This document shows positions 8,829 through 18,046 of a DNA stretch of 64,000 bases, piece by piece. Where the stretch lies: NCBI RefSeq assembly GCF_018263855.1, contig NZ_CP073318.1:9052001-9116000 (forward strand). The letters run 5' to 3'. Source of the stretch: Kutzneria sp. CA-103260 (GTDB taxonomy: Bacteria; Actinomycetota; Actinomycetes; Mycobacteriales; Pseudonocardiaceae). A program made the position numbers and the translations under genes. Under the pieces are notes generated by a model, which was not told the DNA's origin, searched no databases, and saw nothing but the letters and a program-made list of their open reading frames with translations. The stretch's first letter is position 1, and every line of letters starts with the position of its first letter.

Positions 8829-10978
8829 CGGGGTGGACCAGGCAGGACATACCCCGGGCGCGGTCGGCCGTGACTGAGCCCGTCGCCGCCGGCATGGAGG
8901 CCTTCGCGCAGTCCTGGGCCTCGGCGATCATCGGCACCAGCTACGTGCCGATGACCAAGGCCGAGGTCGTCGACCACCTGCGCGGGCTGACCGAGCTGCT
9001 GGTCGAGGCGCTGCTGGCCGACACCTTCCGCACCTCGGCCGCCCACGAGGTGGGCATCCGGCTGGTGGAGGCCCACTTCACCGGCACCGAGACGCTGGAC
9101 CGCACCGTGCAGCTGATGGGCGACGACCTGCTCACCGAGCTGGGCCGGGACACCGAGCCGCACCTGCGCTCGCGTATCGCCGCGCTGCAGGGCGCGCTGT
9201 CCGCGGGGTACGCGCAGAGCCTGCGGGAGCGGACCTTGGACGAGCAGGAGGCGATCCGGGAGGCCGTGCTGGACGCCCGCGACCACGCCGAGGCGGCGCT
9301 GCGGGCCAGTGAGGCCCGGTTCCGCGCGGTGTTCGCCGAGGCTGCCATCGGCATGGGCATCTCCGACACCGACGGCAACATCCTCGAGGTCAATCAGTCG
9401 CTTCAGGACATGCTCGGCTACCCGGCCTCGGAGCTGCGGCAGCGCAACCTGCGCTCGCTGATGCACCCGGCCGACGCGGAGAGCGTGTGGGGCTTCTACG
9501 AGCAGCTGCTGCACGGCGAGCGCGACCACTTCCGCGTGGAGAAGCGCTTCAACCGCCGTGACGGCGAGGCGGTGTGGACACACCTGACCATCTCGCTCGT
9601 GCGGGACGACGACGGGCAGCCCGCGTACCAGGTGGCCATGGTCGAGGACGTCACCGACCGACACCTGCTGCAGAACCGGCTGCGCTACCAGGCGCTGCAC
9701 GATCCGCTGACCACGCTGCCCAACCGGGCGCTGTTCCTGGAGCGGCTGAGCAAGGCCTTCGACGGCGGCTCGGCCGGCACCCGGATCGGCCTGTGCTACC
9801 TGGACCTCGACGGCTTCAAGGTGATCAACGACAGCCTCGGCCACGACATCGGCGACCAGCTGCTGGTCTCGGTGGCCAACCGGCTGGACGAGTCAGTGGC
9901 CGGCGACGGCCGGCTGGTGGCCCGGATGGGTGGCGACGAGTTCGTCATCCTGATCGAGGGCTCGACCGGCACGCAGTCCATTGTGGACATCGCCGACCGG
10001 GTGCTGGACTCGCTGACCGGCCCGATCCGCATCGACGGGCACGAGCTGTCCGTGTCGGCCAGCATCGGCCTGGTCGAGCGGGAGATCAACGGCACCACTT
10101 CGGCCGACCTGATGCGCGACGCCGACATCACGCTGTACTGGGCCAAGGCCGACGGCAAGGGCCGCTGGGCGATGTACGACCCGGAGCGCAACGCCCGCGA
10201 GGTGGCCCGGTTCACGCTGTCCGCCACTATGCCGGCGGCGCTGGAGCGCGACGAGTTCTACGTCGACTACCAGCCGCTGGTTCGGTTGGAGGACAGCAAG
10301 GTTCTCGGCGTCGAGGCGCTGGTTCGCTGGCAGCACCCGGAGTTCGGGCGGCTGGCCCCGGACCGCTTCATCGAGCTGGCCGAGGAGACCGGCCTGATCG
10401 TGCCGCTGGGCCGCTGGGTGCTGCGCAAGGCCTGCCAGCAGGCCCGGCGCTGGCTGGACGCCTTCGGCGACGCCACGCCGTTCGTGAGCGTGAACCTGGC
10501 GGTGCGCCAGTCCCGCGACCCGGCGCTGGTCAACGACGTGAAGTCGATCCTGGAGGAGTTCGCGCTGCCGCCGCACCTGCTGCAGCTGGAGCTGACCGAG
10601 AGCGCGATCATGGGCACCGCCGACGAGCCGCTGGAGGCGCTGCGCCAGCTGTCCGGCATGGGGGTGCGCATCGCCATCGACGATTTTGGCACCGGGTACT
10701 CGAACCTGGCCTACCTCAAGCATCTTCCGGTGCACGAGCTGAAGATCGCCGGCTCGTTCATGGAGGGCATGCGCGCCGCCGACGGGGCCGACCCGGTGGA
10801 CGCCAAGATCGTCAGCACCCTGGTCTCGCTGGCCCACGCGCTCGGGCTGACCGTGACCGCCGAGGGCGTGGAGACGCCGTCGCAGGCCGAGCGGCTGCGC
10901 AAGATCGGCTGTGACGCCGGCCAGGGCTGGCTGTTCGCCCGCCCCGGCCGCCCCGACCAGATCGAGACCCTCTTCTAG
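8825..10978 (+). CDS. PAS-GGDEF-EAL cyclic di-GMP turnover protein
   Basis: Protein of 717 residues. Residues 1-150 form a helical N-terminal domain without a clear name. A PAS domain follows at about 160-285 (SEARFRAVFAEAAIGMGI), then a GGDEF domain at about 295-455 with intact MGGDEF, and an EAL domain at about 470-715 with EALVRW, LTESAIMG and DDFGTGYSN. Both catalytic signatures are intact, so it could make and degrade cyclic di-GMP, with PAS as sensor. No transmembrane segment is evident, so it is probably cytoplasmic. It is coupled by a 4-bp overlap to the upstream methyltransferase. In streptomycetes such enzymes control the vegetative-to-aerial switch; an RsiG-type receptor lies at 38.1 kb. 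Confidence 0.93.
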   Translation: MTGWTRQDIPRARSAVTEPVAAGMEAFAQSWASAIIGTSYVPMTKAEVVDHLRGLTELLVEALLADTFRTSAAHEVGIRLVEAHFTGTETLDRTVQLMGDDLLTELGRDTEPHLRSRIAALQGALSAGYAQSLRERTLDEQEAIREAVLDARDHAEAALRASEARFRAVFAEAAIGMGISDTDGNILEVNQSLQDMLGYPASELRQRNLRSLMHPADAESVWGFYEQLLHGERDHFRVEKRFNRRDGEAVWTHLTISLVRDDDGQPAYQVAMVEDVTDRHLLQNRLRYQALHDPLTTLPNRALFLERLSKAFDGGSAGTRIGLCYLDLDGFKVINDSLGHDIGDQLLVSVANRLDESVAGDGRLVARMGGDEFVILIEGSTGTQSIVDIADRVLDSLTGPIRIDGHELSVSASIGLVEREINGTTSADLMRDADITLYWAKADGKGRWAMYDPERNAREVARFTLSATMPAALERDEFYVDYQPLVRLEDSKVLGVEALVRWQHPEFGRLAPDRFIELAEETGLIVPLGRWVLRKACQQARRWLDAFGDATPFVSVNLAVRQSRDPALVNDVKSILEEFALPPHLLQLELTESAIMGTADEPLEALRQLSGMGVRIAIDDFGTGYSNLAYLKHLPVHELKIAGSFMEGMRAADGADPVDAKIVSTLVSLAHALGLTVTAEGVETPSQAERLRKIGCDAGQGWLFARPGRPDQIETLF

Positions 10979-12016
10979 CTAGCGCGAAAGCTCCACGACG
11001 ACCTTGATGTCGTCGTGGAGCTCCAAGGCTCGCGGCCAGTCCGACAGCGGGACCCGGCGGGTGAGCAGGCGGCGCAGCCATTCCTGGTCGGCCTTGGCCA
11101 GCGCCTCGGCCGCCGTGCGGAAGTGGGTCGGGGCCGAGTTCACACTGCCGACCACGGCGGCGTTGCCGAACACCAAGGTGTCGTTGAGGTTGCCCGGCGA
11201 CAGCGGCACCGAATTGTCCGAAGTGGACAGTCCGACCAGCACGGCCACCGCGTTGCGGCCCAGTTTCAGCACCGAGTCGAACATCAGCGGCCCGGCCCCG
11301 GTGCACTCGATCACGACGTCCACCACGGGAACCGTGTCCAGCCCGAGGTGGTAGGTCGCGCCGAGGGCCCGCACCAGCTCCGGCTTCACGCCGGCCTCGA
11401 TGCGGTCCAGCACATGCACTTCCAGCCCCCGCTGCACGCCCAGCAGCGCCGCCAGCAGGCCGATCGGCCCGGCCCCGGTGACCAGAACCCGTTGCGGCGC
11501 ATGGAAAGTCCGGCCACCGACGATGTCGACCTGGTCCCAGGCCTTGGCCACGATGGAGGTCGGCTCGGCCAGCACGCCGCAGTCGCCGACCTCGGGCGCC
11601 AGCCGCACGGCGTACTGCGCCGGCACTGTCCAGCGCTCGGAGCCGAAGCCGTCCAGACCGGTGACCCCGCGTTCGGTGTAGTCGCCGTTCTGACAGAAGT
11701 CGGAGCGGCCGGCCGCACAAGGCGGGCACGGCAACGGATCCGGCCGCCGCACCACGCCGGCCACCAGGTCCCCGGCGGCGAAGCCGCTGCCGGCCGGGGC
11801 GTCGAGCACCCGGCCCAGCGACTCGTGGAACAGCACCATGCGGTCCTGCCCCGGCGGCAGTGAGTCGATGCGGCCGTTGATGATCTCCAGGTCGGTGTGG
11901 CACAGCCCGACGAGCAGGCCCTCGACCACCAGTTCCCCCGGCCCGGCCACGGGTGCCGGCCACTCCGACACCCGCAGGTCGTCCGGCCGGCCCGGGGTCA
12001 CGGTCGCGGCCCTCAT
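10979..12016 (-). CDS. Zinc-dependent alcohol/glucose dehydrogenase-like oxidoreductase
   Basis: Medium-chain dehydrogenase of 345 residues resembling archaeal-type glucose 1-dehydrogenase. Catalytic-zinc ligands appear in GLCHTDLEI and VLFHESLG. A structural-zinc cluster CPPCAAGRSDFC (C-x2-C-x7-C) follows. The NAD(P)-binding turn is LVTGAGPIGLLAALLG. ATG 12016 is taken as the start; a GTG four codons earlier (12028) is possible and both have weak ribosome sites. The long open frame further upstream overlaps the next gene and is not coding. The substrate cannot be fixed from sequence. Confidence 0.88.
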   Translation of the reverse strand: MRAATVTPGRPDDLRVSEWPAPVAGPGELVVEGLLVGLCHTDLEIINGRIDSLPPGQDRMVLFHESLGRVLDAPAGSGFAAGDLVAGVVRRPDPLPCPPCAAGRSDFCQNGDYTERGVTGLDGFGSERWTVPAQYAVRLAPEVGDCGVLAEPTSIVAKAWDQVDIVGGRTFHAPQRVLVTGAGPIGLLAALLGVQRGLEVHVLDRIEAGVKPELVRALGATYHLGLDTVPVVDVVIECTGAGPLMFDSVLKLGRNAVAVLVGLSTSDNSVPLSPGNLNDTLVFGNAAVVGSVNSAPTHFRTAAEALAKADQEWLRRLLTRRVPLSDWPRALELHDDIKVVVELSR

Positions 12017-12048
12017 CGTGTTCGCCACACGATCGACCCTAGCGTCGA

Positions 12049-12669
12049 TCAATTCACCGCGGGCCGAACTCCCGCGGCGGCCAGCAGTGCCTCGGCCGGG
12101 ATGAGCGCGCCTGGCTTGCTGCCCGGATTGATCAGCAGCGGGCAGCCGGCCAGCTTGGCCACCAGGTCGGCGCCGGCAATAGCCCTTGCGTGCGGCCACG
12201 CCTCCGGCACGAACCGGCTGGAGGTGCAGGCGGCCACCAGGATCTGGCCGGTCATCTGGTCCTGGAAGCCCTGCAGTTCCCGGTCCTCCGGGCTCTTGGC
12301 GTACACCAGCAGCGTCGAGTTCAGTACGCCGCCCAGCACCGACTCCTCGGGCGCGTAACCGGTGCGGGCCTGCTGCATGGCCCGCTCCAGCTGGGTCTCC
12401 GGCGCGGGCATGCCGGCCGAGACCGGCGAGGGCCGCCAGTTCGGGTTGGGCTCGAAGCGTTCGTCGATCACGCCGTCCTCGTCGACCCGGAACGAGCCGA
12501 TGACGCCCCACGGCGGCACCTCGTCGTCCGGGCGGAACGCCGGATCCAGGATGTGCAGCCAGGTGTGCGGGTTGGACTTCGCGTGTTCGCGCATCTCCTG
12601 CGTGATCGTCAGCAGGTGGGTGTTATCAGACAAGGTGTTCAGGCCCCTCGAAAGTGCCGTTCGGGCCAC
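12049..12669 (-). CDS. Type VII secretion-associated-type (SseB-like) protein
   Basis: A 206-residue soluble protein. Its first half has EVPPWGVIGSFRVDEDG and NPNWRPSP, which I recognise from actinobacterial proteins annotated as type VII secretion system-associated. Its second half resembles the SseB fold (ELQGFQDQMTGQ and LLINPGSKPGALIPAEAL). GTG 12669 has a good GAGAGGG site and was chosen. No ESX genes (eccB-E, WXG100) are nearby, so the secretion link is by family only. It lies 33 bp upstream of the zinc dehydrogenase on the same strand and may be co-transcribed with it. Confidence 0.6.
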   Translation of the reverse strand: MARTALSRGLNTLSDNTHLLTITQEMREHAKSNPHTWLHILDPAFRPDDEVPPWGVIGSFRVDEDGVIDERFEPNPNWRPSPVSAGMPAPETQLERAMQQARTGYAPEESVLGGVLNSTLLVYAKSPEDRELQGFQDQMTGQILVAACTSSRFVPEAWPHARAIAGADLVAKLAGCPLLINPGSKPGALIPAEALLAAAGVRPAVN

Positions 12670-12719
12670 TTCACCCTCTCATAACATCCAGGGGTCCCCG
12701 AACCACTCTTTGTAACCAA

Positions 12720-12769
12720 CATGGGTGAGCTTTTCCGACACCCGCGCACCGCGGAAAAGCTCACCCATG
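12720..12769. terminator. Terminator downstream of the exo-glucosaminidase gene
   Basis: A perfect 18-bp stem, 12720-12737 with 12752-12769, closes a 14-base loop. It lies 3 bp beyond the stop of the - strand GH2 gene, so it terminates that transcript and insulates the gene at 12049-12669. Confidence 0.85.
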
Positions 12770-12772
12770 GGC

Positions 12773-15424
12773 CTACCTCGGGCCGGCGGCCACCGTCTTG
12801 GCGGCCACGTTGACCCCGCCGACCTGCACGTTCGGCGTAGTGCCGCTCAGGTCGGCGGTCCGGTAGTCGGCCTTGAGGGTCACGGACTCACCGGGCCAGA
12901 TCGTGACATAGTCGTCACTCCACGTGATGGGTGCCAGCTCCTCGCCGGACGCCCCCTTGCGGATGGTGGCCCGCAGGAAGAACGCCACCTTGCTGCCGCT
13001 GTTGCTCAGCTTCACCGACGTGGTGGAGCGGTCGCCGGCGGTGGTGGTGCTCGCGGTGACGTCGACCTTGCCCGCGCCCAGGTTCTGCAGCCCGCTCAGG
13101 TCGGCGTAGCCGGTCTGCGGCGTGTCGTACCAGGTGGAGCCGCCGTAGTTCAGCGTGTCCGCCTTGGTGGACAGCCAGTACACGTTGCGGTCCACCACAG
13201 TGCCGCTGGAGTCCTTCAGCAGCAGCCGCACGAAGTACGTCGCCGACAGGCCGCTCGGCGTGGCCACCTTGTCCAGCGTGGTCGAGCCGTTGCCCTTGGC
13301 GGTGACGCCGGACTGCGTCGTGTCGGACTTCACCGTGCCGTCGGCGTTGAAGATCGTCGTCTGCACGGAAAGACCCGACTGCGCCGACAGACCGGTGTTC
13401 ACCAGGGCCACCGACCGGTCGTCGTAGGAGTACTGGACGTGCAGCGGCCGCAACGCGGTCTTGGCCCCGAAGTACGAGCCGCTGGGCTGCATCGAGTAGT
13501 CGTACAGGTGCCAGTACAGCGTGGGCCAAGGGTTGTTGAGCATCCAGTAGATGACGCCGGTCGCCGGCTTGCTGGACTTGGACTGGTTGCGCCCGAACGC
13601 CTCGAACTGCGCCCGGTTGACCTCGTAGTTGGTCAGCTGGGCCTTGGCCACGAAGTCGTCCAGGCTCTTGGGCGTGCCGTAGCGCTTGCCCAGCGCGGTC
13701 AGGAACGAGCCCAGCTTGGAGAACTCGCCGCTGGGCGAGAGGTGGTACTGCGCCTTGGATCCGTTCTGCCACAGGTCGGAGAGCTCCTGCGGGGACAGGT
13801 ACTTCTTGAGCGCGTCGCTGTCCGGGATGGTCGGGCCGGGGCCAACCTCGGAGGCGAAGCCGAACGCGCCGCCGAGTTGGCCGCCGTACCAGTAGTTCGG
13901 CGGGATCCACCAGTACGGGCCGTCCATCTTGTTGCCGGACGCGCCGGTCACCGGGCTGGACGCCTTGGCCGCCGAGGAGATGATCGGGGCCTGCCAGTCG
14001 GAGACCTTCAGCCCGTCCAGGTAGTCCTTCTCCACCGCGGCCGGCGGCGCGGTGTCGCTGCCGATGTAGAAGCCCAGCACGCTGGCGTGGTTGCGCAGCC
14101 GCAGGCCCTCAGTGGTGGCCGACGCCTTGGCCACCGTGTGGTCGGCGTCCTTCCAACTGCTGTAGCTCTGCCAGTAGGAACAGCACTCCCAGCCCGGCAT
14201 CACCATGATGCCCAGCTTGTCGGCGAGCTGGTAGAACTCGTCGTTCTCCTCCTTGCCCTCCAGGCGGATCGTGTTCAGCCCGAGGTCGCGCACGTAGTCC
14301 AGCTGGTCGGTCAGCTTCTGGTTGTCGTAGCGCAGGAACAGGTCCGAGGCCCAGCCGCCGCCGCGCACCAGGAACGGCTTGCCGTTCACGGTGAACGCCA
14401 TGCCGCCGTCCTTGATCGACGACTTCACGTCGCGCACGCCGAAGTCGGTGGCGGCGCTGTCGGAGACCTGGCCGTCCACGGAAGCGTTGAGCGCCAGGTG
14501 GTACAGCGGCTGGTCACCCATCTCGTAGGGCCACCAGACCTTGGGGTTGACCAGGTGCTGGGCGATGCTGACGGTCTTGGTCTGGTTGGCGGTCAGCGTC
14601 ACCTGCTGGCTGAACGGCGTCGAGTCGACCGTGCCGGCCACCGTGGTGGTGGCGGATGCGTTGGTGTTGTTGGTGATCTCGGCCTTGATCGTCAGATCGG
14701 CGCTCTTGAGATCCCCGGCCAGCGAGGTCACGACCCGGGTGTTGCGAACCGTGACCGAGCCGGACTCGGCCAGCTGCACATCCCGCCAGATGCCCATGTT
14801 GTTGTCCGGCGGCAGCTGCGTCCAGTCCACCCAGGAGATGGACAGCTGCTTCTTCGGGTCGGCCGGCGACGCCTTGACGGCCAGCGCGTTGGTGCCGGAC
14901 CTGAGCACGCCGGTGACGTCGAACTCGTGGGCCGGGTAGGCGCCGGTGTCGGTGGTGCCGATCTTGGTGCCGTTGAGCCAGATCTCCGAGCCGCCGATGA
15001 TCCCGTTGTCCAGCCGCAGGAAGGTGTGCCTGCCGGCGGCGGGGGTGGCGCTGAAGGTCTGTCGGTACCACCACGGCACCGAGAACGCCGACTTGTCGAC
15101 GTTCTTCAGGTTGGTCGAGTAGTTGAGGTCGCCGTACTTGCCGGCCGAGATGAGACCGCCCATCACGGTGGACCGGGCCGGCACCGAGGTCCAGGCGCTG
15201 TCGTCGTAGGTCGGCGCGGACAGCGTGGCGCCGCCCTGGGTCGCGGTCTTGCTCGTCTGGAGCTTCCAGCCGGGCACCGTGACCGTCTGACCCGGGATGG
15301 TCGGCGCGGCGACCCGGAGCTGGTCGACTCTGGGCTGGGCGCTGGCGTCGGACACGCCGGCCGGCAGGACCAGTGCCAGGCCGAGCGCGGAGACAAGCCA
15401 GGGGACCTGGCTCTTGCGGAGCAT
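12773..15424 (-). CDS. csxA: Secreted GH2 exo-beta-D-glucosaminidase (CsxA-like)
   Basis: Exported enzyme releasing glucosamine from the non-reducing ends of chitosan oligomers. The 883-residue protein closely follows the pattern of Amycolatopsis CsxA: FSVPWWYRQTF, the PPDNNMGIWRDV block, MVMPGWECCSYW, YWMLNNPWPTLYWH and a C-terminal immunoglobulin-like domain. The acid/base Asp is in FYIGSD (about residue 460) and the nucleophile Glu in FGFASEVG (about 525), matching D469 and E541 of CsxA. The first 30 or so residues are a signal peptide. ATG 15424 has GAGGAGG; the GTG five codons upstream would place that site inside the gene. The upstream region carries a degenerate AGGAAA-type palindrome, and a strong terminator follows. 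Confidence 0.93.
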   Translation of the reverse strand: MLRKSQVPWLVSALGLALVLPAGVSDASAQPRVDQLRVAAPTIPGQTVTVPGWKLQTSKTATQGGATLSAPTYDDSAWTSVPARSTVMGGLISAGKYGDLNYSTNLKNVDKSAFSVPWWYRQTFSATPAAGRHTFLRLDNGIIGGSEIWLNGTKIGTTDTGAYPAHEFDVTGVLRSGTNALAVKASPADPKKQLSISWVDWTQLPPDNNMGIWRDVQLAESGSVTVRNTRVVTSLAGDLKSADLTIKAEITNNTNASATTTVAGTVDSTPFSQQVTLTANQTKTVSIAQHLVNPKVWWPYEMGDQPLYHLALNASVDGQVSDSAATDFGVRDVKSSIKDGGMAFTVNGKPFLVRGGGWASDLFLRYDNQKLTDQLDYVRDLGLNTIRLEGKEENDEFYQLADKLGIMVMPGWECCSYWQSYSSWKDADHTVAKASATTEGLRLRNHASVLGFYIGSDTAPPAAVEKDYLDGLKVSDWQAPIISSAAKASSPVTGASGNKMDGPYWWIPPNYWYGGQLGGAFGFASEVGPGPTIPDSDALKKYLSPQELSDLWQNGSKAQYHLSPSGEFSKLGSFLTALGKRYGTPKSLDDFVAKAQLTNYEVNRAQFEAFGRNQSKSSKPATGVIYWMLNNPWPTLYWHLYDYSMQPSGSYFGAKTALRPLHVQYSYDDRSVALVNTGLSAQSGLSVQTTIFNADGTVKSDTTQSGVTAKGNGSTTLDKVATPSGLSATYFVRLLLKDSSGTVVDRNVYWLSTKADTLNYGGSTWYDTPQTGYADLSGLQNLGAGKVDVTASTTTAGDRSTTSVKLSNSGSKVAFFLRATIRKGASGEELAPITWSDDYVTIWPGESVTLKADYRTADLSGTTPNVQVGGVNVAAKTVAAGPR

Positions 15425-15461
15425 GGACCGCCTCCTCACGGGGAGTTCTGGGGCGGCGGCG

Positions 15462-15489
15462 GAATAGTAAAGAAGGTTTCCTTAAGGAA
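15462..15489 (-). promoter_or_regulatory. Putative csxA promoter with degenerate AGGAAA/TTTCCT-type site
   Basis: On the - strand AAGGAAACCTTCT (15483-15471) matches the chitosanase-operator core AGGAAAnTTTCCT at 10 of 12 fixed positions and lies next to a -10-like TACTAT (15469-15464). A second perfect palindrome, TTCCTTAAGGAA, occupies 15478-15489. The arrangement parallels the perfect site before the CapA-like gene. Function is inferred. Confidence 0.45.
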
Positions 15490-15535
15490 CGTTTACCCGC
15501 AATGCTCCAAATGGTCGTAACGCTACGGTTGGCGG

Positions 15536-15916
15536 GTGCCGCCGACCGTGGATCCGCGTGACCTGATGGCCGCCGTCGAGGCGGTGCTGCCCTGGCTGGA
15601 CGGCGTGGAAGACACTCTCGACCGGCCGAAACTCGCCGCCGCCGTGCGGCTCAGCCTGCGCACGCTGGCCCAGGACGCCCCCGGTAAGAGCGTCGAGGTG
15701 CGGGTGCCGCCGTTCGCCGCCGTGCAGTGCGTGCAGGGCATTCGCCACACCCGGGGCACGCCGCCCAATGTCATCGAGATGGACGCCCGCACCTGGCTCG
15801 AACTGGCCACTGGCCGTCTGACCTGGGTCGATGCCCTCGCCGGCGATCGTGTCGCCGCGTCCGGCAGCCGCGCCGACCTGTCCGCGCTGCTGCCGCTACT
15901 GCGTGCGGGTTCGTGA
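15536..15916 (+). CDS. Sterol carrier family (SCP2-like) protein
   Basis: A 126-residue cytosolic protein with the SCP2-like tail VIEMDARTWLELATGRLTW. In M. tuberculosis the homologous gene (Rv0807) also stands immediately before purF. The family holds a hydrophobic pocket; its ligand in actinobacteria is unknown. GTG 15536 is the only sensible start and has no strong ribosome site. It lies divergent from csxA. Confidence 0.8.
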   Translation: MPPTVDPRDLMAAVEAVLPWLDGVEDTLDRPKLAAAVRLSLRTLAQDAPGKSVEVRVPPFAAVQCVQGIRHTRGTPPNVIEMDARTWLELATGRLTWVDALAGDRVAASGSRADLSALLPLLRAGS

Positions 15917-16024
15917 CCGCCCCTTTACCATCGAGTGGGCTGGCAAGTACCATTCACTCGTGTCCGTTTTCGCACGTACGAACGATCTCGGGCGATTTGT
16001 TCGGATCGGGACCCGGTGACGGCG

Positions 16025-16378
16025 ATGCGCAGGCTCGCGCTGATCGCCACCGGGGTGCTCGCGTGCCTCGGACTGGTCGGCGTGGCCACCGCCTTCGTCT
16101 ACGGCGTCACCCCGCGCGAATGGGACGGCAACCTCGACTTCACCGTCGCCCAGCTGTGCGACGCCCACGACAACCATCCCACGTGCGCCCTGCTTGAGCA
16201 GCAGCCGGCGGACCCGGCCGACGCGCCGCTGGCCAACGTCGACTCGGTCGCCATCGAGGCCTGGAACCTGCCGGCCGGCATCCGCGTCGGTGATCTTCTG
16301 CTCTGCCACGTGCACCAGCAGGACGTGGCCATCGACAGCTCCGACGCGGTCACCAGAGTCGACGACTGTCACTCGTAA
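16025..16378 (+). CDS. Small membrane-anchored or secreted protein, unknown
   Basis: Not recognised as a named family. The 117-residue product begins MRRLALIATGVLACLGLVG, a signal-anchor or uncleaved signal peptide, followed by an approximately 85-residue extracytoplasmic part. Two Cys pairs (LCDAHDNHPTC, and LLCHVHQQDV with DDCHS) could form disulfides. A GTG three codons earlier (16016) is an alternative start. It sits between the sterol-carrier gene and purF on the same strand. Confidence 0.65.
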   Translation: MRRLALIATGVLACLGLVGVATAFVYGVTPREWDGNLDFTVAQLCDAHDNHPTCALLEQQPADPADAPLANVDSVAIEAWNLPAGIRVGDLLLCHVHQQDVAIDSSDAVTRVDDCHS

Positions 16379-16479
16379 GGGTGTGGGTTGTGCCACTCCC
16401 GCAGGTCACGGACACCCTGCGTTGGCCCTTTCGCCACTTACACTGAGGTTGGTCCGACGCCGTCCCTAGGGAGTTCTCG

Positions 16480-18012
16480 GTGCCCACCCACCGGTCAGTG
16501 CCCGACTCTGTGTCCGACGAATCCGAGCGCGAGCCGCGTGAGGAGTGTGGCGTCTTCGGGGTCTGGGCCCCAGGCGAAGACGTGGCCAAGCTCACCTACT
16601 ACGGGCTCTACGCCCTCCAGCACCGCGGGCAGGAGGCGGCCGGCATCTCGGTCGCCGACGGCAAGCAGATCGTGGTGTTCAAGGATCTCGGCCTGGTCAG
16701 CCAGGTGTTCGACGAGCAGATCCTGTCCTCGCTGCACGGCTACGTCGCCGTCGGCCACTGCCGCTACTCCACCACCGGCTCCACCACGTGGGAGAACGCG
16801 CAGCCGGTGTTCCGCACCACCGCCACCGGCAGCGGCATGTCGCTGGGCCACAACGGCAACCTGGTCAACACCGCCGAACTGCTGGCCCGCGCCAAGGACC
16901 TCGGCGTGGACATGCGCGGCGGCGCCACCACCGACTCCGACCTGATGTCCGGCCTGCTCGCGGCGACCGCCGCGGACAAGGGCCTGGAGCAGGCGGCGAT
17001 GGAATTACTGCCCACCCTGCGCGGCGCGTTCTGCCTGGTGTGGTCGGACGAGAACACCCTGTACGCGGCGCGCGATCCGCAGGGTGTGCGGCCGCTGGTG
17101 CTGGGCCGGCTGGAGCGCGGCTGGGTCGTGGCCAGCGAGACCGCGGCGCTGGACATCGTCGGCGCCTCCTTCGTCCGCGAGGTGGAGCCCGGCGAGCTGC
17201 TGGCCATCGACGCCGACGGCCTGCGGTCGGCCCGGTTCGCCACGCCCGAGCCCAAGGGCTGCATCTTCGAGTACGTCTACCTGGCCCGGCCGGACACCAC
17301 CATCAGCGGCCGGTCCGTGCACGCCACCCGGGTCGACATCGGCCGCCGGCTGGCCGCCGAGCACCCCGTCGAAGCCGACCTGGTCATCCCGGTGCCCGAG
17401 TCCGGCACCCCGGCCGCCATCGGCTACGCCCAGGCCTCCGGCATCCCGTACGGCTCCGGCCTGGTCAAGAACGCCTACGTCGGCCGGACCTTCATCCAGC
17501 CCTCGCAGACCATCCGGCAGCTGGGCATCCGGCTCAAGCTGAACCCGCTGCGGGACGTGATCCGCGGCAAGCGGCTGGTCGTGGTGGACGACTCCATCGT
17601 GCGCGGCAACACCCAGCGGGCGCTGGTGCGCATGCTGCGGGAGGCCGGCGCGATCGAGGTGCACATCCGGATCGCCTCCCCGCCGGTGCGCTGGCCCTGC
17701 TTCTACGGCATCGACTTCGCCTCCCGGGCCGAGCTGATCGCCAACGGCCTGGACAGCGAGGGCATCCGCCGGTCGGTCGGCGCCGACTCGCTCGGCTACG
17801 TGTCGCTGGAGGCCCTGGTGGCGGCCAGCGAGCAGCCCAAGACCCGGCTGTGCAGCGCCTGCTTCGACGGCGACTACCCGATCCCGCTGCCCGAGGAGAC
17901 GATGATCGGCAAGCACCTGCTGGAGGGCATCGAGGAGAAGGCCGTCTCGGGCTCCGCCGCACCCGTGCTCGCCAACGGGTACGGTGCCGAGGACGCCCTG
18001 CGTCGCCCCTGA
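16480..18012 (+). CDS. purF: Amidophosphoribosyltransferase
   Basis: First committed step of purine synthesis: PRPP and glutamine give phosphoribosylamine, glutamate and pyrophosphate. The 510 residues include a 22-residue propeptide before Cys23 of EECGVFGVW, the glutaminase nucleophile exposed by autoprocessing. Other landmarks are YALQHRGQEAAG, the PRPP-binding VVVDDSIVRGNT, and the cysteines in KGCIFEYVY and LCSACFDGDYP typical of the 4Fe-4S Bacillus-type enzyme. GTG 16480 follows AGGGAG. purM lies 34 bp downstream and is surely co-transcribed. Confidence 0.97.
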   Translation: MPTHRSVPDSVSDESEREPREECGVFGVWAPGEDVAKLTYYGLYALQHRGQEAAGISVADGKQIVVFKDLGLVSQVFDEQILSSLHGYVAVGHCRYSTTGSTTWENAQPVFRTTATGSGMSLGHNGNLVNTAELLARAKDLGVDMRGGATTDSDLMSGLLAATAADKGLEQAAMELLPTLRGAFCLVWSDENTLYAARDPQGVRPLVLGRLERGWVVASETAALDIVGASFVREVEPGELLAIDADGLRSARFATPEPKGCIFEYVYLARPDTTISGRSVHATRVDIGRRLAAEHPVEADLVIPVPESGTPAAIGYAQASGIPYGSGLVKNAYVGRTFIQPSQTIRQLGIRLKLNPLRDVIRGKRLVVVDDSIVRGNTQRALVRMLREAGAIEVHIRIASPPVRWPCFYGIDFASRAELIANGLDSEGIRRSVGADSLGYVSLEALVAASEQPKTRLCSACFDGDYPIPLPEETMIGKHLLEGIEEKAVSGSAAPVLANGYGAEDALRRP

Positions 18013-18046
18013 TCATCCCCCAGACCAGTTACGGAGCTTCTCGACC

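Noticed and set aside
12725..15520. Long + strand open frame across csxA
   Set aside because: Antisense shadow; csxA on the other strand has signal peptide, catalytic motifs and ribosome site.
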